The position numbers and the translations under genes were made by a program. The notes under the pieces were generated by a model, which saw only the letters and a program-made list of their open reading frames with translations, ran no database searches and had not been told where the DNA came from. Below are positions 55,129 through 64,000 of a DNA stretch of 64,000 nucleotides, one piece after another. Source of the DNA: Cyanobacteriota bacterium (GTDB lineage: Bacteria; Cyanobacteriota; Cyanobacteriia; PCC-6307; Cyanobiaceae); assembly GCA_026389285.1 (NCBI GenBank), contig JAPLID010000173.1, positions 5,263-69,262 on the forward strand, read 5' to 3'. Position 1 is the first letter of the stretch. Each line of letters begins with the position of its first letter.

Positions 55129-56280
55129 ATGGCTGAGCGGGAGCTGGATCCGGCGATCACCCTCACCCTCACCTCGGCTCGCCAGGCGATCGACCGTGGC
55201 GACTACGGCCAGTGCCTGCGGTTGCTCGAGCCGCTGGAGCAGGCCCATGGGCCTGCATCGCCGGTCGGAGCGGGTGTGCGCCTGCTGATGGCCACAGCGC
55301 TGATGGGTCAGGGTCAGACCGAGCTCGCCGCCGACTGCTGCCGCTGCCTGCAGGCCTGTGTGGATGCCACTCTGCGTGCCCGGGCCAAGGAGCTGCTGAT
55401 GGTTCTGGAGGCTCCATCCCTGCAGCGGCCGCGCAACTGGTCCCTGACTCTGCCGGATCTCGGCCAGCAGGGAGCGATGCTGGAAGGCAGCGGTGCCGGC
55501 CTGACGACGGCTCGCCGCCGCCAGCCGGCCCCCCCGCCGGAGCCGCCGCCGCCGGTGGGACCGACGTCGGCGCCGGTCGGCTTCGCAGCTCTCGCGGGGG
55601 TGTTGCTGGCGCTGTTGCTGCTGCTGCCCCTGCTGACGGGCTGCATGGAGGTGCGCACGGATCTGCGTTTCGAAGGGCCCGGGCGGCTCCAGCTCAGCCA
55701 TCGCCTGCACAGTGACTCCGGTTTGCTCACGCCCTGGCAACGCCGTTTTGCCGAGGTGCTCCATGGGGGTCCGGCCCCTTTCCAGAGCCGGCGCCAGGGC
55801 GAGGTGCAGGTGCTCTTCACGGCGGTGCTGCCCGCTGAGCAGGCCCTTGCCGCCCTGCAACGCAGCCTGGATGCCGCCGCCGAACTGGCGGGGGTGAGCC
55901 TGCCGGCGGCCGATCTGGGGTGGCGGGAGCGCAACTGGTTGGTGGGAGTTCGTCAGAACGTCTCCCTGGTGGTGGATCTCACCGCCCTGCCACCCATGGC
56001 TGGCGTCGATCTGAGCCTGCGACTCATGCCCGTTTCCGCTGCAGCCGTGATCTCCGCCGCGCCCCAGCCGATGCACTCCCTGGGGCGCGGGCGTGCGAGA
56101 GAGCCCCAGCTGCTCTGGCCTCTGCAGGCAGGGCAGCGCAATGCGCTGGAGTTGCGTTGCTGGCGCTGGAGCCGCCTCGGCCTGGGCGCCTGCGCCATTG
56201 CCCTGGCTCTGGTCCTGGTGTCGGTGTTGCAACGGCTCCGGCTGAGACTCGGATACGGGCTGCCTGAGCTGCCCGCCTGA
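55129..56280 (+). CDS. DUF3153-like lipoprotein/membrane protein
   Basis: LLLLPLLTGCMEVRTDLRFEGPGRLQLSHRL. Confidence 0.8.
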   Translation: MAERELDPAITLTLTSARQAIDRGDYGQCLRLLEPLEQAHGPASPVGAGVRLLMATALMGQGQTELAADCCRCLQACVDATLRARAKELLMVLEAPSLQRPRNWSLTLPDLGQQGAMLEGSGAGLTTARRRQPAPPPEPPPPVGPTSAPVGFAALAGVLLALLLLLPLLTGCMEVRTDLRFEGPGRLQLSHRLHSDSGLLTPWQRRFAEVLHGGPAPFQSRRQGEVQVLFTAVLPAEQALAALQRSLDAAAELAGVSLPAADLGWRERNWLVGVRQNVSLVVDLTALPPMAGVDLSLRLMPVSAAAVISAAPQPMHSLGRGRAREPQLLWPLQAGQRNALELRCWRWSRLGLGACAIALALVLVSVLQRLRLRLGYGLPELPA

Positions 56281-56318
56281 GCTGGCACCTTGAATGGCGG
56301 CTCTGGGTGGCAGCCACT

Positions 56319-58573
56319 TCAGAGCTGCAGCGGGTCCGGATCGATCGCCAGGCTGACGGCCTGCGGCAGGATTCGTCGCAGGTCCGCCTCCGGGGGCAGT
56401 GGGATCGCCGCCCCCGCTGGTCCGTGCAGTAGCACCTGCCAGCGGCTGCGCCCCGCCACCCGGGCGACGGGCGCTGGGGCGGGGCCGATCACGGTCCAGC
56501 CCTCGCCCTCCACCCGGGCCCGCACCTGTTCCACCAGGCTGGTGGCCGCCGTCGCGGTGGCACTCGCCGAGGGACCTGCCAGTCGCAGCAGACAGGCACG
56601 GCTGAAGGGCACCAGGCCAGCCTGGCGGCGCAGCTCCAGCTCCTCCTCCAGAAAGCGTTCGTAGCGGCCATCGACCAGATGGCGGATCACCGGATGGTCG
56701 GGGCTGTAGGTCTGCACCAGCACTTCCCCGGGCCGTTCGCCCCGGCCGGCCCGCCCCGCCAGCTGCAGCAACAGTTGCAGGCAGTGCTCCGAGGAGCGCA
56801 GATCCGGGCGGTGCAGCAGGCCGTCGGCGGCGAGCACGGCCGCCAGGGTCACCCGCGGCAGGTCCATGCCCTTGGCCAGCATCTGGGTGCCGACCAGCAC
56901 ATCGGCTTCGCCGGCGGCAAAGCGGTCCAGCAGTCGGCGATGGCCGTCCCTGCCCCGGGTGGTGTCCTGGTCAAAACGCAGCAGCCGCAGACCCTGTAGT
57001 TCCTCCGCCAGCTGCTCCATCACCCGTTGGGTGCCGGCACCAAAGGGCTTGAAGGCGGTGGAGCCGCACTTGCCGCAGCGCTGCTCGATCACCTGGCGGT
57101 GATCGCACCAGTGGCAGCGCAGCCATTCCATCGGGCCTGTGCCGGCGCGAGCGCTGCGGTGCACGGTCAGGGCCACGTCGCAGTGGGGGCACTGGACAGC
57201 TTCGCCGCAGCTGCGGCAGCTGAGGAAGGAGCGATAGCCCCGCCGCGGCACCAGCACCACCGCCTGCTCGCCCCGGGCCTGCAACTGCTCCAGCCGGGGG
57301 GTAGAGGCCGCTGCCCAATTCGCTCCGGCAGGCGCAGCAGCTGGATTCCGCCGGCGGCCTGGGGCTGACGGCAACGCAGCCAGGTTTCCAGGGAGGGGGT
57401 GGCACTGCCCAGCAGTAGGCGGGCCCCGTCCAGGGTGGCCCGGAGCTGGGCCACCTCGCGGGCGTGATAGCAGGGCATCGGGCTCTCCTGCTTGTAGGAG
57501 CTGTCGTGTTCTTCATCGAGCACGATCAGCCCGAGCGATCCCAGGGGCAGAAAGACCGCCGAGCGCGTACCGATCGCCACCAGCGGTTCGCACGCCACCG
57601 CCGCCGCCAGGCAGCGGCGCCAGACGGCCACCCGCTCCGCCTCCCCCATGCCGCTGTGATACTCCAGCACCCGGGGGCCGAGTCGGGCCCGGCAGCGGTC
57701 CAGTAGCTGGGGAATCAGGCCGATCTCCGGGGCCAGCAGCAAGACACTGCGTCCCTGGGCCAGCTGGCGGGCGGCCGACTGGAGGTACACCTCTGTCTTG
57801 CCCGCCCCGGTCACGCCCCACAGCAACAGGGAGCTGCCGGCCTCGGCCGAATCGATCGCCTCCACGGCCGCGGCCTGGGCGGGGGTGGCCGTCTGTGGTT
57901 CCTCCAGCACTGCATCCCGGAAGGTGCCGGTGTGGATCCGATCCCGGGGCCGGCTTTCAGGAGCGACGCGTACCATCTCGCGCTGCAGTAGACCCTGGGC
58001 CTCCAGGGCCGTGATCAGACCCCGGCCGTAGCCATCCACACCCAGCAGGTCGCGAAGCAGCCGGCACCCACCATGGCTGTCGAGGTGCTCCAGCAGGGCT
58101 CGCTGACGGGAACTCAGATCCGTAGGCAGGGAGAGGGCGTCGGTCGCGCCCTCCGGTCGCTGAATCCGGCAGAGGAGCCGGCCAGCGCCGCTGCGAGTGC
58201 GCTGACCCAGCCAGCCTGGCGGCAAGGTGCTTTTGAGGGTGCGAAAGCGGCTGGTATGGCAGGCCTCAGCCACCATCAGCACCAACTCCTGCCACTGCTT
58301 CTCCACCGCCGCGCTCTGCAGCACCGCCTCCACGGCGCGGATGCGCTTGCCTTCAAGGCCCGGCGGAAGGGTCTCCTGACAGGCCAGTACCAAGCCTGCA
58401 TGGTGACGGCCCTGCAGCTGCACCTGCACGAGATCGCCCACAGCCACGATCAGACCATCGGGATTGGCATAGGTGAAAGCCTGGCCTTCCCGACCGGCTT
58501 CCAGCCAGATTTCAAGCCAGGGAGAAGGGTCTAAGGGGACGGGACTGCGGGGCGCTGGGAGGCAGTCTTGCAA
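56319..58573 (-). CDS. priA: Primosomal protein N' (PriA helicase); ORF interrupted near 57298; start uncertain
   Basis: LLLWGVTGAGKTEVYLQ; IVLDEEHDSSYKQ (one frame); CRSCGEAVQCPHCDVALTVH, GTQMLAKGMDLPRVTL (other frame). Confidence 0.92.
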
Positions 58574-58962
58574 AGGTCTCAATCCATTCCTAGAATGTGC
58601 AGGTTGAGCATGCCGATTAAGGCTGCCGTCGGAACCCGGCAGAGTTCCGTCCAGCGGGAAGACCCTTTGTGTGCCCGGGAGTGCAGCTCCCAACCTGGCA
58701 TCAGGTCTGCGACCTCCCCTGACAGCACTGCCGCGGGCCCAGCCACCTCCAGCAAACACCACATCTGGAGCCCGCTCCGATGTCTTGATGTTTCAGCCAC
58801 AAGGTCATCCCGATTCCTGGGTTGCCCGTTTCTGTTGGGCCTCTGGCTCAGCCTTCATCTTTCTTCATCCAACGGCAGCGGTCTGAGCTGCTGTTGAGGT
58901 TCAGCCTTCGTTGTAACGAAGTTTCTTCACAACCCGAGTTTCTGTTTCGTCGCGCATCCGCT

Positions 58963-60363
58963 ATGAGTTCTGTCGCCGCCAAAGGCAAGGCCGTCCCCGC
59001 TAAGGCTGTTCTTGCTTCCGTCTCCGAAGCCCCCTTGGGCAACACCGGGCTGGCGGCCAAGTCCCCCTCGACGGTCAAGGCGGCGTTGCCTGAGATCCTG
59101 ATGACCGTGACAGCTGACGGTGAGGTGTTGCCGACTCCCAAGCCCAAGGCCCGCAAGGCTCCCAGCGCGGATGCGGCCACCAAAGCCGCCAAGCCCGCGA
59201 AGGCTGCTGCCAAATCGGTCAAAGCCGCCAAGACGGCCAAGTCGCCTGCTGCAGCCAAGCCAGCTGCCGCGGCCGCCAAGGCGGGTGATCTCAATGCTGA
59301 CGCCGAGCTCCAGGCCGATGGTGATGATCTGGAGCCGGGCATCACTGACGTGGCCGAGAAGAAGGACGTCAAGTCGGCCAAGGCCCTGGCCAGCATCAAG
59401 GTGGGGCCCAAGGGGGTTTACACCGAGGATTCGATCCGGGTGTACCTGCAGGAAATCGGCCGCATCCGGTTGCTGAGGCCCGATGAAGAGATCGAGCTGG
59501 CCCGCAAGATCGCCGACCTGCTGGAGCTGGAAGAGAAGGCGACTGAGTTCGAAGCCGACAAAGGTCATTTCCCCGACAGCAAGGAGTGGGCGGCAATTTT
59601 TGATATGCCGCTGATCAAGTTCCGCCGGCGTCTGATGCTGGGACGGCGGGCCAAGGAAAAGATGGTGCAGTCCAATCTGCGCCTGGTCGTGTCGATTGCT
59701 AAAAAATATATGAATAGGGGCCTATCTTTCCAGGACTTGATTCAGGAAGGCAGCCTCGGATTGATTCGTGCTGCAGAGAAGTTTGATCACGAGAAGGGCT
59801 ATAAATTCTCCACCTATGCCACCTGGTGGATTCGTCAGGCGATTACCCGTGCCATTGCTGATCAGAGCCGCACGATTCGCCTGCCGGTTCACCTCTATGA
59901 AACCATCTCCCGCATCAAGAAAACCACCAAAACCCTTTCGCAGGAATTCGGACGCAAGCCGACGGAAGAGGAGATTGCTGAAAGCATGGAGATGACGATC
60001 GAAAAGCTTCGCTTTATCGCCAAGTCAGCCCAGCTGCCGATCTCACTGGAAACTCCAATCGGCAAAGAGGAGGATTCCCGCCTCGGTGATTTCATCGAGG
60101 CTGATATCGAAAATCCCGAGCAGGATGTGGCGAAAAACCTGCTGCGTGAAGATCTAGAAGGGGTGCTTGCCACCCTCAGCCCTCGGGAGCGGGACGTGCT
60201 GCGCCTGCGCTACGGCCTAGACGATGGACGGATGAAGACGCTTGAGGAAATTGGTCAGATCTTTGACGTCACCCGCGAGCGGATTCGTCAGATCGAGGCC
60301 AAGGCTCTGCGCAAACTGCGCCATCCCAACCGCAATGGCGTTCTCAAGGAGTACATCAAGTAA
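58963..60363 (+). CDS. rpoD: Principal RNA polymerase sigma factor
   Basis: [94 protein letters not shown]. Confidence 0.96.
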   Translation: MSSVAAKGKAVPAKAVLASVSEAPLGNTGLAAKSPSTVKAALPEILMTVTADGEVLPTPKPKARKAPSADAATKAAKPAKAAAKSVKAAKTAKSPAAAKPAAAAAKAGDLNADAELQADGDDLEPGITDVAEKKDVKSAKALASIKVGPKGVYTEDSIRVYLQEIGRIRLLRPDEEIELARKIADLLELEEKATEFEADKGHFPDSKEWAAIFDMPLIKFRRRLMLGRRAKEKMVQSNLRLVVSIAKKYMNRGLSFQDLIQEGSLGLIRAAEKFDHEKGYKFSTYATWWIRQAITRAIADQSRTIRLPVHLYETISRIKKTTKTLSQEFGRKPTEEEIAESMEMTIEKLRFIAKSAQLPISLETPIGKEEDSRLGDFIEADIENPEQDVAKNLLREDLEGVLATLSPRERDVLRLRYGLDDGRMKTLEEIGQIFDVTRERIRQIEAKALRKLRHPNRNGVLKEYIK

Positions 60364-60388
60364 GATTGGCTCTTGTGGCTCTTGAGGA

Positions 60389-61507
60389 GTGAATCCCCTG
60401 TCCCCACCGCAGTCTTCGGAACTGAGGTTGTCGGTGGTATTACCCACTTACAACGAACGTCAGAACATTGAGTCTGTCGTGAATGGATTGTTGCCATTGG
60501 TCGAGCAGTTCAGTCTCGAAATCCTCTTTGTCGATGACGATTCTGAAGATGGCACCGCCGAGGAGGTGCGCCGACTTGCCCACCAATATCCGGTGATCCG
60601 GCTGATTCGCCGTGTCGGTCGTGCCGGCCTTTCCAGTGCCATCAAGGAGGGGATTCTGGATGCCACCGGAGATCTGGTGGTGGTCATGGATTGCGATGGC
60701 CAGCATGAGCCTGCCACCGTGGCCTGCGCTGTAAAACGCCTACTGGAAAGCAACGCCGACTTGGTGATTGGCAGTCGCTTCCATGCCGAGGCCCGGATTC
60801 ACGGTCTCAGTGATCGCCGCGAGCGCAATTCGACCCTGGCCAATAGCATCGCTCGCTTCAGCTTGCCCCACTACCGCCGCCTCACGGACTACATGAGTGG
60901 CTTCTTCGCCATGCGCCCTGAGGCGGCTCTGCCCCTGGTGCGTCGTGTTGATGTCAACGGTTTCAAGTTCCTCTATGAGCTGCTGGCGATCAGCGGCGGA
61001 CGGCTGAAGGTGGAGGAGGTGCCGCTTACCTTTCAGGCCCGCATCGCCGGTGATTCCAAGCTCGACCTGGCGATTGTCTGGGATCTGGGGGTGTCGATCC
61101 TGCACACCCTGTTGCTGCGCAGCGTGCCGCGCCGGGCGATCAGCTTTGCCCTGGTGGGCTGCAGTGGCGTGGTGGTGCAGCTTGCTGTCAACAGTCTGCT
61201 GATGGCCTTCGGGCTCAGCTTCGAGCAGGCCCTGCCGCCGGCGGTGGTCGTGGCCGCCACCTCCAACTATCTGATCAACAACGCTCTAACTTTCCGCTTC
61301 CAGAGGCAGCAAGGACTGGCGCTGCTGCGGGGCCTGCTCAAGTTTCTGGTGGTGGCCTCCCTGCCCGTGCTGGCCAATGTGGGAATCGCCTCAGCCTTTT
61401 ACAGCCTGGTTTCCCACGACACCCTGTTTGCCCAGCTGGCCGGGATCGTGGTGGTGTTCGTCTGGAACTACGCCGCCTCCTCCAGATTCGTCTGGAACAG
61501 TCCCTGA
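60389..61507 (+). CDS. GT2 glycosyltransferase (polyprenol-phosphate type) fused to GtrA-like membrane domain
   Basis: SVVLPTYNERQNIESVV; ILFVDDDSEDGT; C-terminal GtrA-like TMs. Confidence 0.9.
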   Translation: MNPLSPPQSSELRLSVVLPTYNERQNIESVVNGLLPLVEQFSLEILFVDDDSEDGTAEEVRRLAHQYPVIRLIRRVGRAGLSSAIKEGILDATGDLVVVMDCDGQHEPATVACAVKRLLESNADLVIGSRFHAEARIHGLSDRRERNSTLANSIARFSLPHYRRLTDYMSGFFAMRPEAALPLVRRVDVNGFKFLYELLAISGGRLKVEEVPLTFQARIAGDSKLDLAIVWDLGVSILHTLLLRSVPRRAISFALVGCSGVVVQLAVNSLLMAFGLSFEQALPPAVVVAATSNYLINNALTFRFQRQQGLALLRGLLKFLVVASLPVLANVGIASAFYSLVSHDTLFAQLAGIVVVFVWNYAASSRFVWNSP

Positions 61508-61602
61508 GCCTCCGGCCTCCTGGCCGTCAAATCTGCCCTCGGGCGGGCCAGCGGCGATGTCTGTTGCGAGCAGGCTGATCTCAAGTTCAGTCGGCTCCTA
61601 AG

Positions 61603-63399
61603 TTGCCCGTTGTTGCGGTGGACAGCGTCTCCATGGCCAGCGATCCCGTGGCTGAGTTCTGGCAACGCCATCCCCGCTGGCTTCCCTCTCTGGTGGCCCT
61701 GGTTCTCGTTCTGCTCTGCTGGCTGGCGTTCTTCAATGGACTCGGTGTCCTGGGTCTCACCGACAAGACCGAGTCCCTGTTCGTCGAGGTGGGCCATCAG
61801 ATGGTGCTGCGCCAGGACTGGGTGACCCCCTGGTGGAACGGAGAGCGCTTCTTTGACTATCCGGTCTGGGGCTACTGGATGGTGGCTCTGTCGTTCCGGT
61901 TGTTCGGGGTGTCGGAGTGGGCTGCGCGCCTGCCGGTGGCCCTGGCGGCCTCAACGGTTGTGGTCGCCTCCTTCGCCCTGGTGAGCGGTTGGGCTGCCGC
62001 CGGGGAACAACCCGCCACCCGCTGGGGGAGGGGATTGCTGGCCGCCGCCGTGCTGGCCACCACCCCGGGCTGGGTGGGCTGGGGGCGCACCTCCACCACC
62101 GACATGTTTCTCTCCAGCGCCATCACCCTGGCGCTGTATGGCTTCCTGCTGGCCCATCGCCATCGCCAGCAACCGCTCCTCGCCGGTCTGGGCCGGGTCG
62201 CCTTCGCCCTGTGCACCGGTGTGGCGGTGCTGGCCAAGGGGCCCGTGGGGCTGCTGCTGCCAGGTCTGGTGATTGTCGTTTTTCTGACGTTGACCGGCCA
62301 ATGGCGACCCTGGCTCAGACCGCTGCAGCTGCTGGCGATGCTGGCTTTGTTCCTGGGTGTGGCCATGCCCTGGTACGGAGCTGCTGCCCATGCCAATGGT
62401 GTGGCGTTCCTGGGAGGCTTCCTCGGCTTCAGCAACCTGCAGCGCTTCACCAGCGTTCTTTACAACCATCCGGGTCCCTTCTGGTACTACCTGCCCTGCT
62501 TGCTGCTGCTTTTGCTCCCGTGGTCGCTGTTCCTGCCGGCAGCGATGGCGCCGCTGCGCTTCTGGCGTCTGAGTTCCTGGCGCCGCGCCGCGGCTGATCC
62601 GGGGCGGGAGTTGCCCCTGTTTCTCCTGCTCTGGCTGGTGGTGATGGTGGCGTTCTTCTCTGCCGCCGCCACCAAACTGCCTGGCTACATCCTGCCGGTG
62701 GTGCCTGCCGGCAGCCTGTTGGTGGCCCTGGCCTGGTGCCCGTTTGCCGGAGTCGAGCCGATGACACCTGGCTGGTTGCGCCCCACGGCCTGGCTACATG
62801 CCATCCTGCTGGCCCTGCTGGCGGCGGCGGCGGTGTTGGCGCCACGTTGGGCCGCCACGGATCCGGCCCATCCCGAGCTGGCGGGTGCCCTGAATCGCTC
62901 CGGTCTGCCGCTGCTGCTGGCCGTTGTGTTGGCTGCCGCGGCCCTGGCCCTGGTGCTGTTGCTGCGCCGGACGGAAGCCGAGCGCTGGCTGTGGCTGCCG
63001 AATCTGCTCGGGTTCGTGGCCATTCTGGCCCTGGTGATCCCGCCCCTGGCTCCGTTGCTGGACCGCCAACGGCAGCTGCCGCTGCGGGAACTGGCGCGCC
63101 AGGCCCGTCGCCAGGCGCTGGCCGACGAACCGCTCTGGGTGGTGGGCGCCAAGCGCTACAGCATCGTGTTCTACGGCAGTGAAACCGCTTTCTTTCTTGC
63201 GGGCCGAAATAGCCTGGACGATCGCCTCCGCCAGGATCCCGGCAGCCTCGGTATCAGGGCCAGCACCACTTCAGTGCGGCTGATCGGGGACGTCTCGGAC
63301 CTTAAGGCGCTCGATCTCGCCGATCATGCGGTCCAGCGACTCCATGGCAACGAACAGCAACAGCTGTGGCGTGTCAGGCGCGAGGATCTCCGACCGTGA
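61603..63399 (+). CDS. Glycosyltransferase family 39 / ArnT-like membrane protein
   Basis: LGVLGLTDKTESLFVEVGHQMVLRQDWVTPWWNGERFFDYPVWGYW; many TMs. Confidence 0.88.
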   Translation: MPVVAVDSVSMASDPVAEFWQRHPRWLPSLVALVLVLLCWLAFFNGLGVLGLTDKTESLFVEVGHQMVLRQDWVTPWWNGERFFDYPVWGYWMVALSFRLFGVSEWAARLPVALAASTVVVASFALVSGWAAAGEQPATRWGRGLLAAAVLATTPGWVGWGRTSTTDMFLSSAITLALYGFLLAHRHRQQPLLAGLGRVAFALCTGVAVLAKGPVGLLLPGLVIVVFLTLTGQWRPWLRPLQLLAMLALFLGVAMPWYGAAAHANGVAFLGGFLGFSNLQRFTSVLYNHPGPFWYYLPCLLLLLLPWSLFLPAAMAPLRFWRLSSWRRAAADPGRELPLFLLLWLVVMVAFFSAAATKLPGYILPVVPAGSLLVALAWCPFAGVEPMTPGWLRPTAWLHAILLALLAAAAVLAPRWAATDPAHPELAGALNRSGLPLLLAVVLAAAALALVLLLRRTEAERWLWLPNLLGFVAILALVIPPLAPLLDRQRQLPLRELARQARRQALADEPLWVVGAKRYSIVFYGSETAFFLAGRNSLDDRLRQDPGSLGIRASTTSVRLIGDVSDLKALDLADHAVQRLHGNEQQQLWRVRREDLRP

Positions 63400-64000
63400 T
63401 CCGTCTCAGTGTCCACCGCCGCGACTGGGTCGTGCTCGGCGCCTGCGCAGCCCTGCTGGCGATCCTGGCCGTGCTGATCGACCCGCGCCGGCCACCCACG
63501 TTCGATGAGGCCATCCTGCACTGGCTGGGTGATCACCTGCGTGGTGAGATCGGAGACGGCCTGTTGATGATCTATCGCGTCAGCGGTAAGCATTTCACCT
63601 CCTTCCTGGTGCTGGCGGCCCTGATCTTCGTGGTGCTCAAGCGCTGGTGGCGGGATCTGCGCCTGCTGGTAATGGCCACCGGCGGCATCCTGCTGATCGT
63701 CGATCTGGCGCTCAAACCCCTGTTCGACCGAGCCCGGCCACCGGAAAAGTTGCTGGTTGTGGATGGCCGCAGCTTCCCGAGCGGGCATGCCGCTGGCGCC
63801 GTTGCCTTCTACGGCGCCATGGTGGTGATCCTGGCGTCCCACCATCCGCATCTGCGGCGCCCGCTGGCGATCGGAGCCGGGCTGTGGATTTTGCTGGTAT
63901 GGCTGAGCACCCTCTACGCCCGCGCCCACTGGCCCACCGACCTGCTCGCCGGCGGTGGTGTCGGTCTGGCCTGGTTGACCGTCTGCATCGCATCCTGGCG
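63396..64000 (+). CDS. PAP2-family phosphatase (GTG start, runs off window end)
   Basis: KPLFDRARPPEK ... SFPSGHAAGAVAFYG ... YARAHWPTDLLAGG; absent from ORF track. Confidence 0.88.
   Translation, partial: MIRLSVHRRDWVVLGACAALLAILAVLIDPRRPPTFDEAILHWLGDHLRGEIGDGLLMIYRVSGKHFTSFLVLAALIFVVLKRWWRDLRLLVMATGGILLIVDLALKPLFDRARPPEKLLVVDGRSFPSGHAAGAVAFYGAMVVILASHHPHLRRPLAIGAGLWILLVWLSTLYARAHWPTDLLAGGGVGLAWLTVCIASW

Noticed and set aside
54124-56232. 702-aa minus-strand ORF
   Set aside because: Fully antisense to argB and the DUF3153-like gene; composition typical of GC-rich antisense frames.

Overview
This 64 kb, high-GC window looks like the chromosome of a picocyanobacterium (Synechococcus/Cyanobium type). 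The evidence is dark-operative POR genes chlB and chlL, light-dependent POR, psaM, psb27, the ADO/AAR alkane pair, cyAbrB, DUF2854 and DUF3153 families, a Tab2-like protein, and an rpoD with a Lys/Ala-rich N-terminus. Coding density is high. I saw no rRNA, tRNA, CRISPR array or transposon by eye. No obvious new defence or mobile system is present. The strongest unexplained signal is a set of broken genes: (i) real-looking decay of ppsA (nonsense codon, 2-nt insertion, several internal deletions), cutA (nonsense codon plus lost 3' half) and the C-terminal EF-hand tail of transaldolase (in-frame TGA plus 1-nt insertion); (ii) housekeeping genes hemH, pyrH, purA, priA and probably lepB, each an otherwise good 5' and 3' half joined out of frame with about 18-21 conserved codons missing at the junction; (iii) a small frameshift near the 3' end of por. 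Group (ii) is either a systematic assembly artefact or something remarkable, and needs read-level checking. Other signals are 15-18 bp tandem arrays in intergenic or terminal regions (9 units upstream of pyrH), a structured chlB-chlL intergenic region, and a dihydroorotase-like protein lacking metal ligands. An unannotated psaM of 33 codons was recovered. Protein identities come from recognising family motifs from memory; no database search was run.
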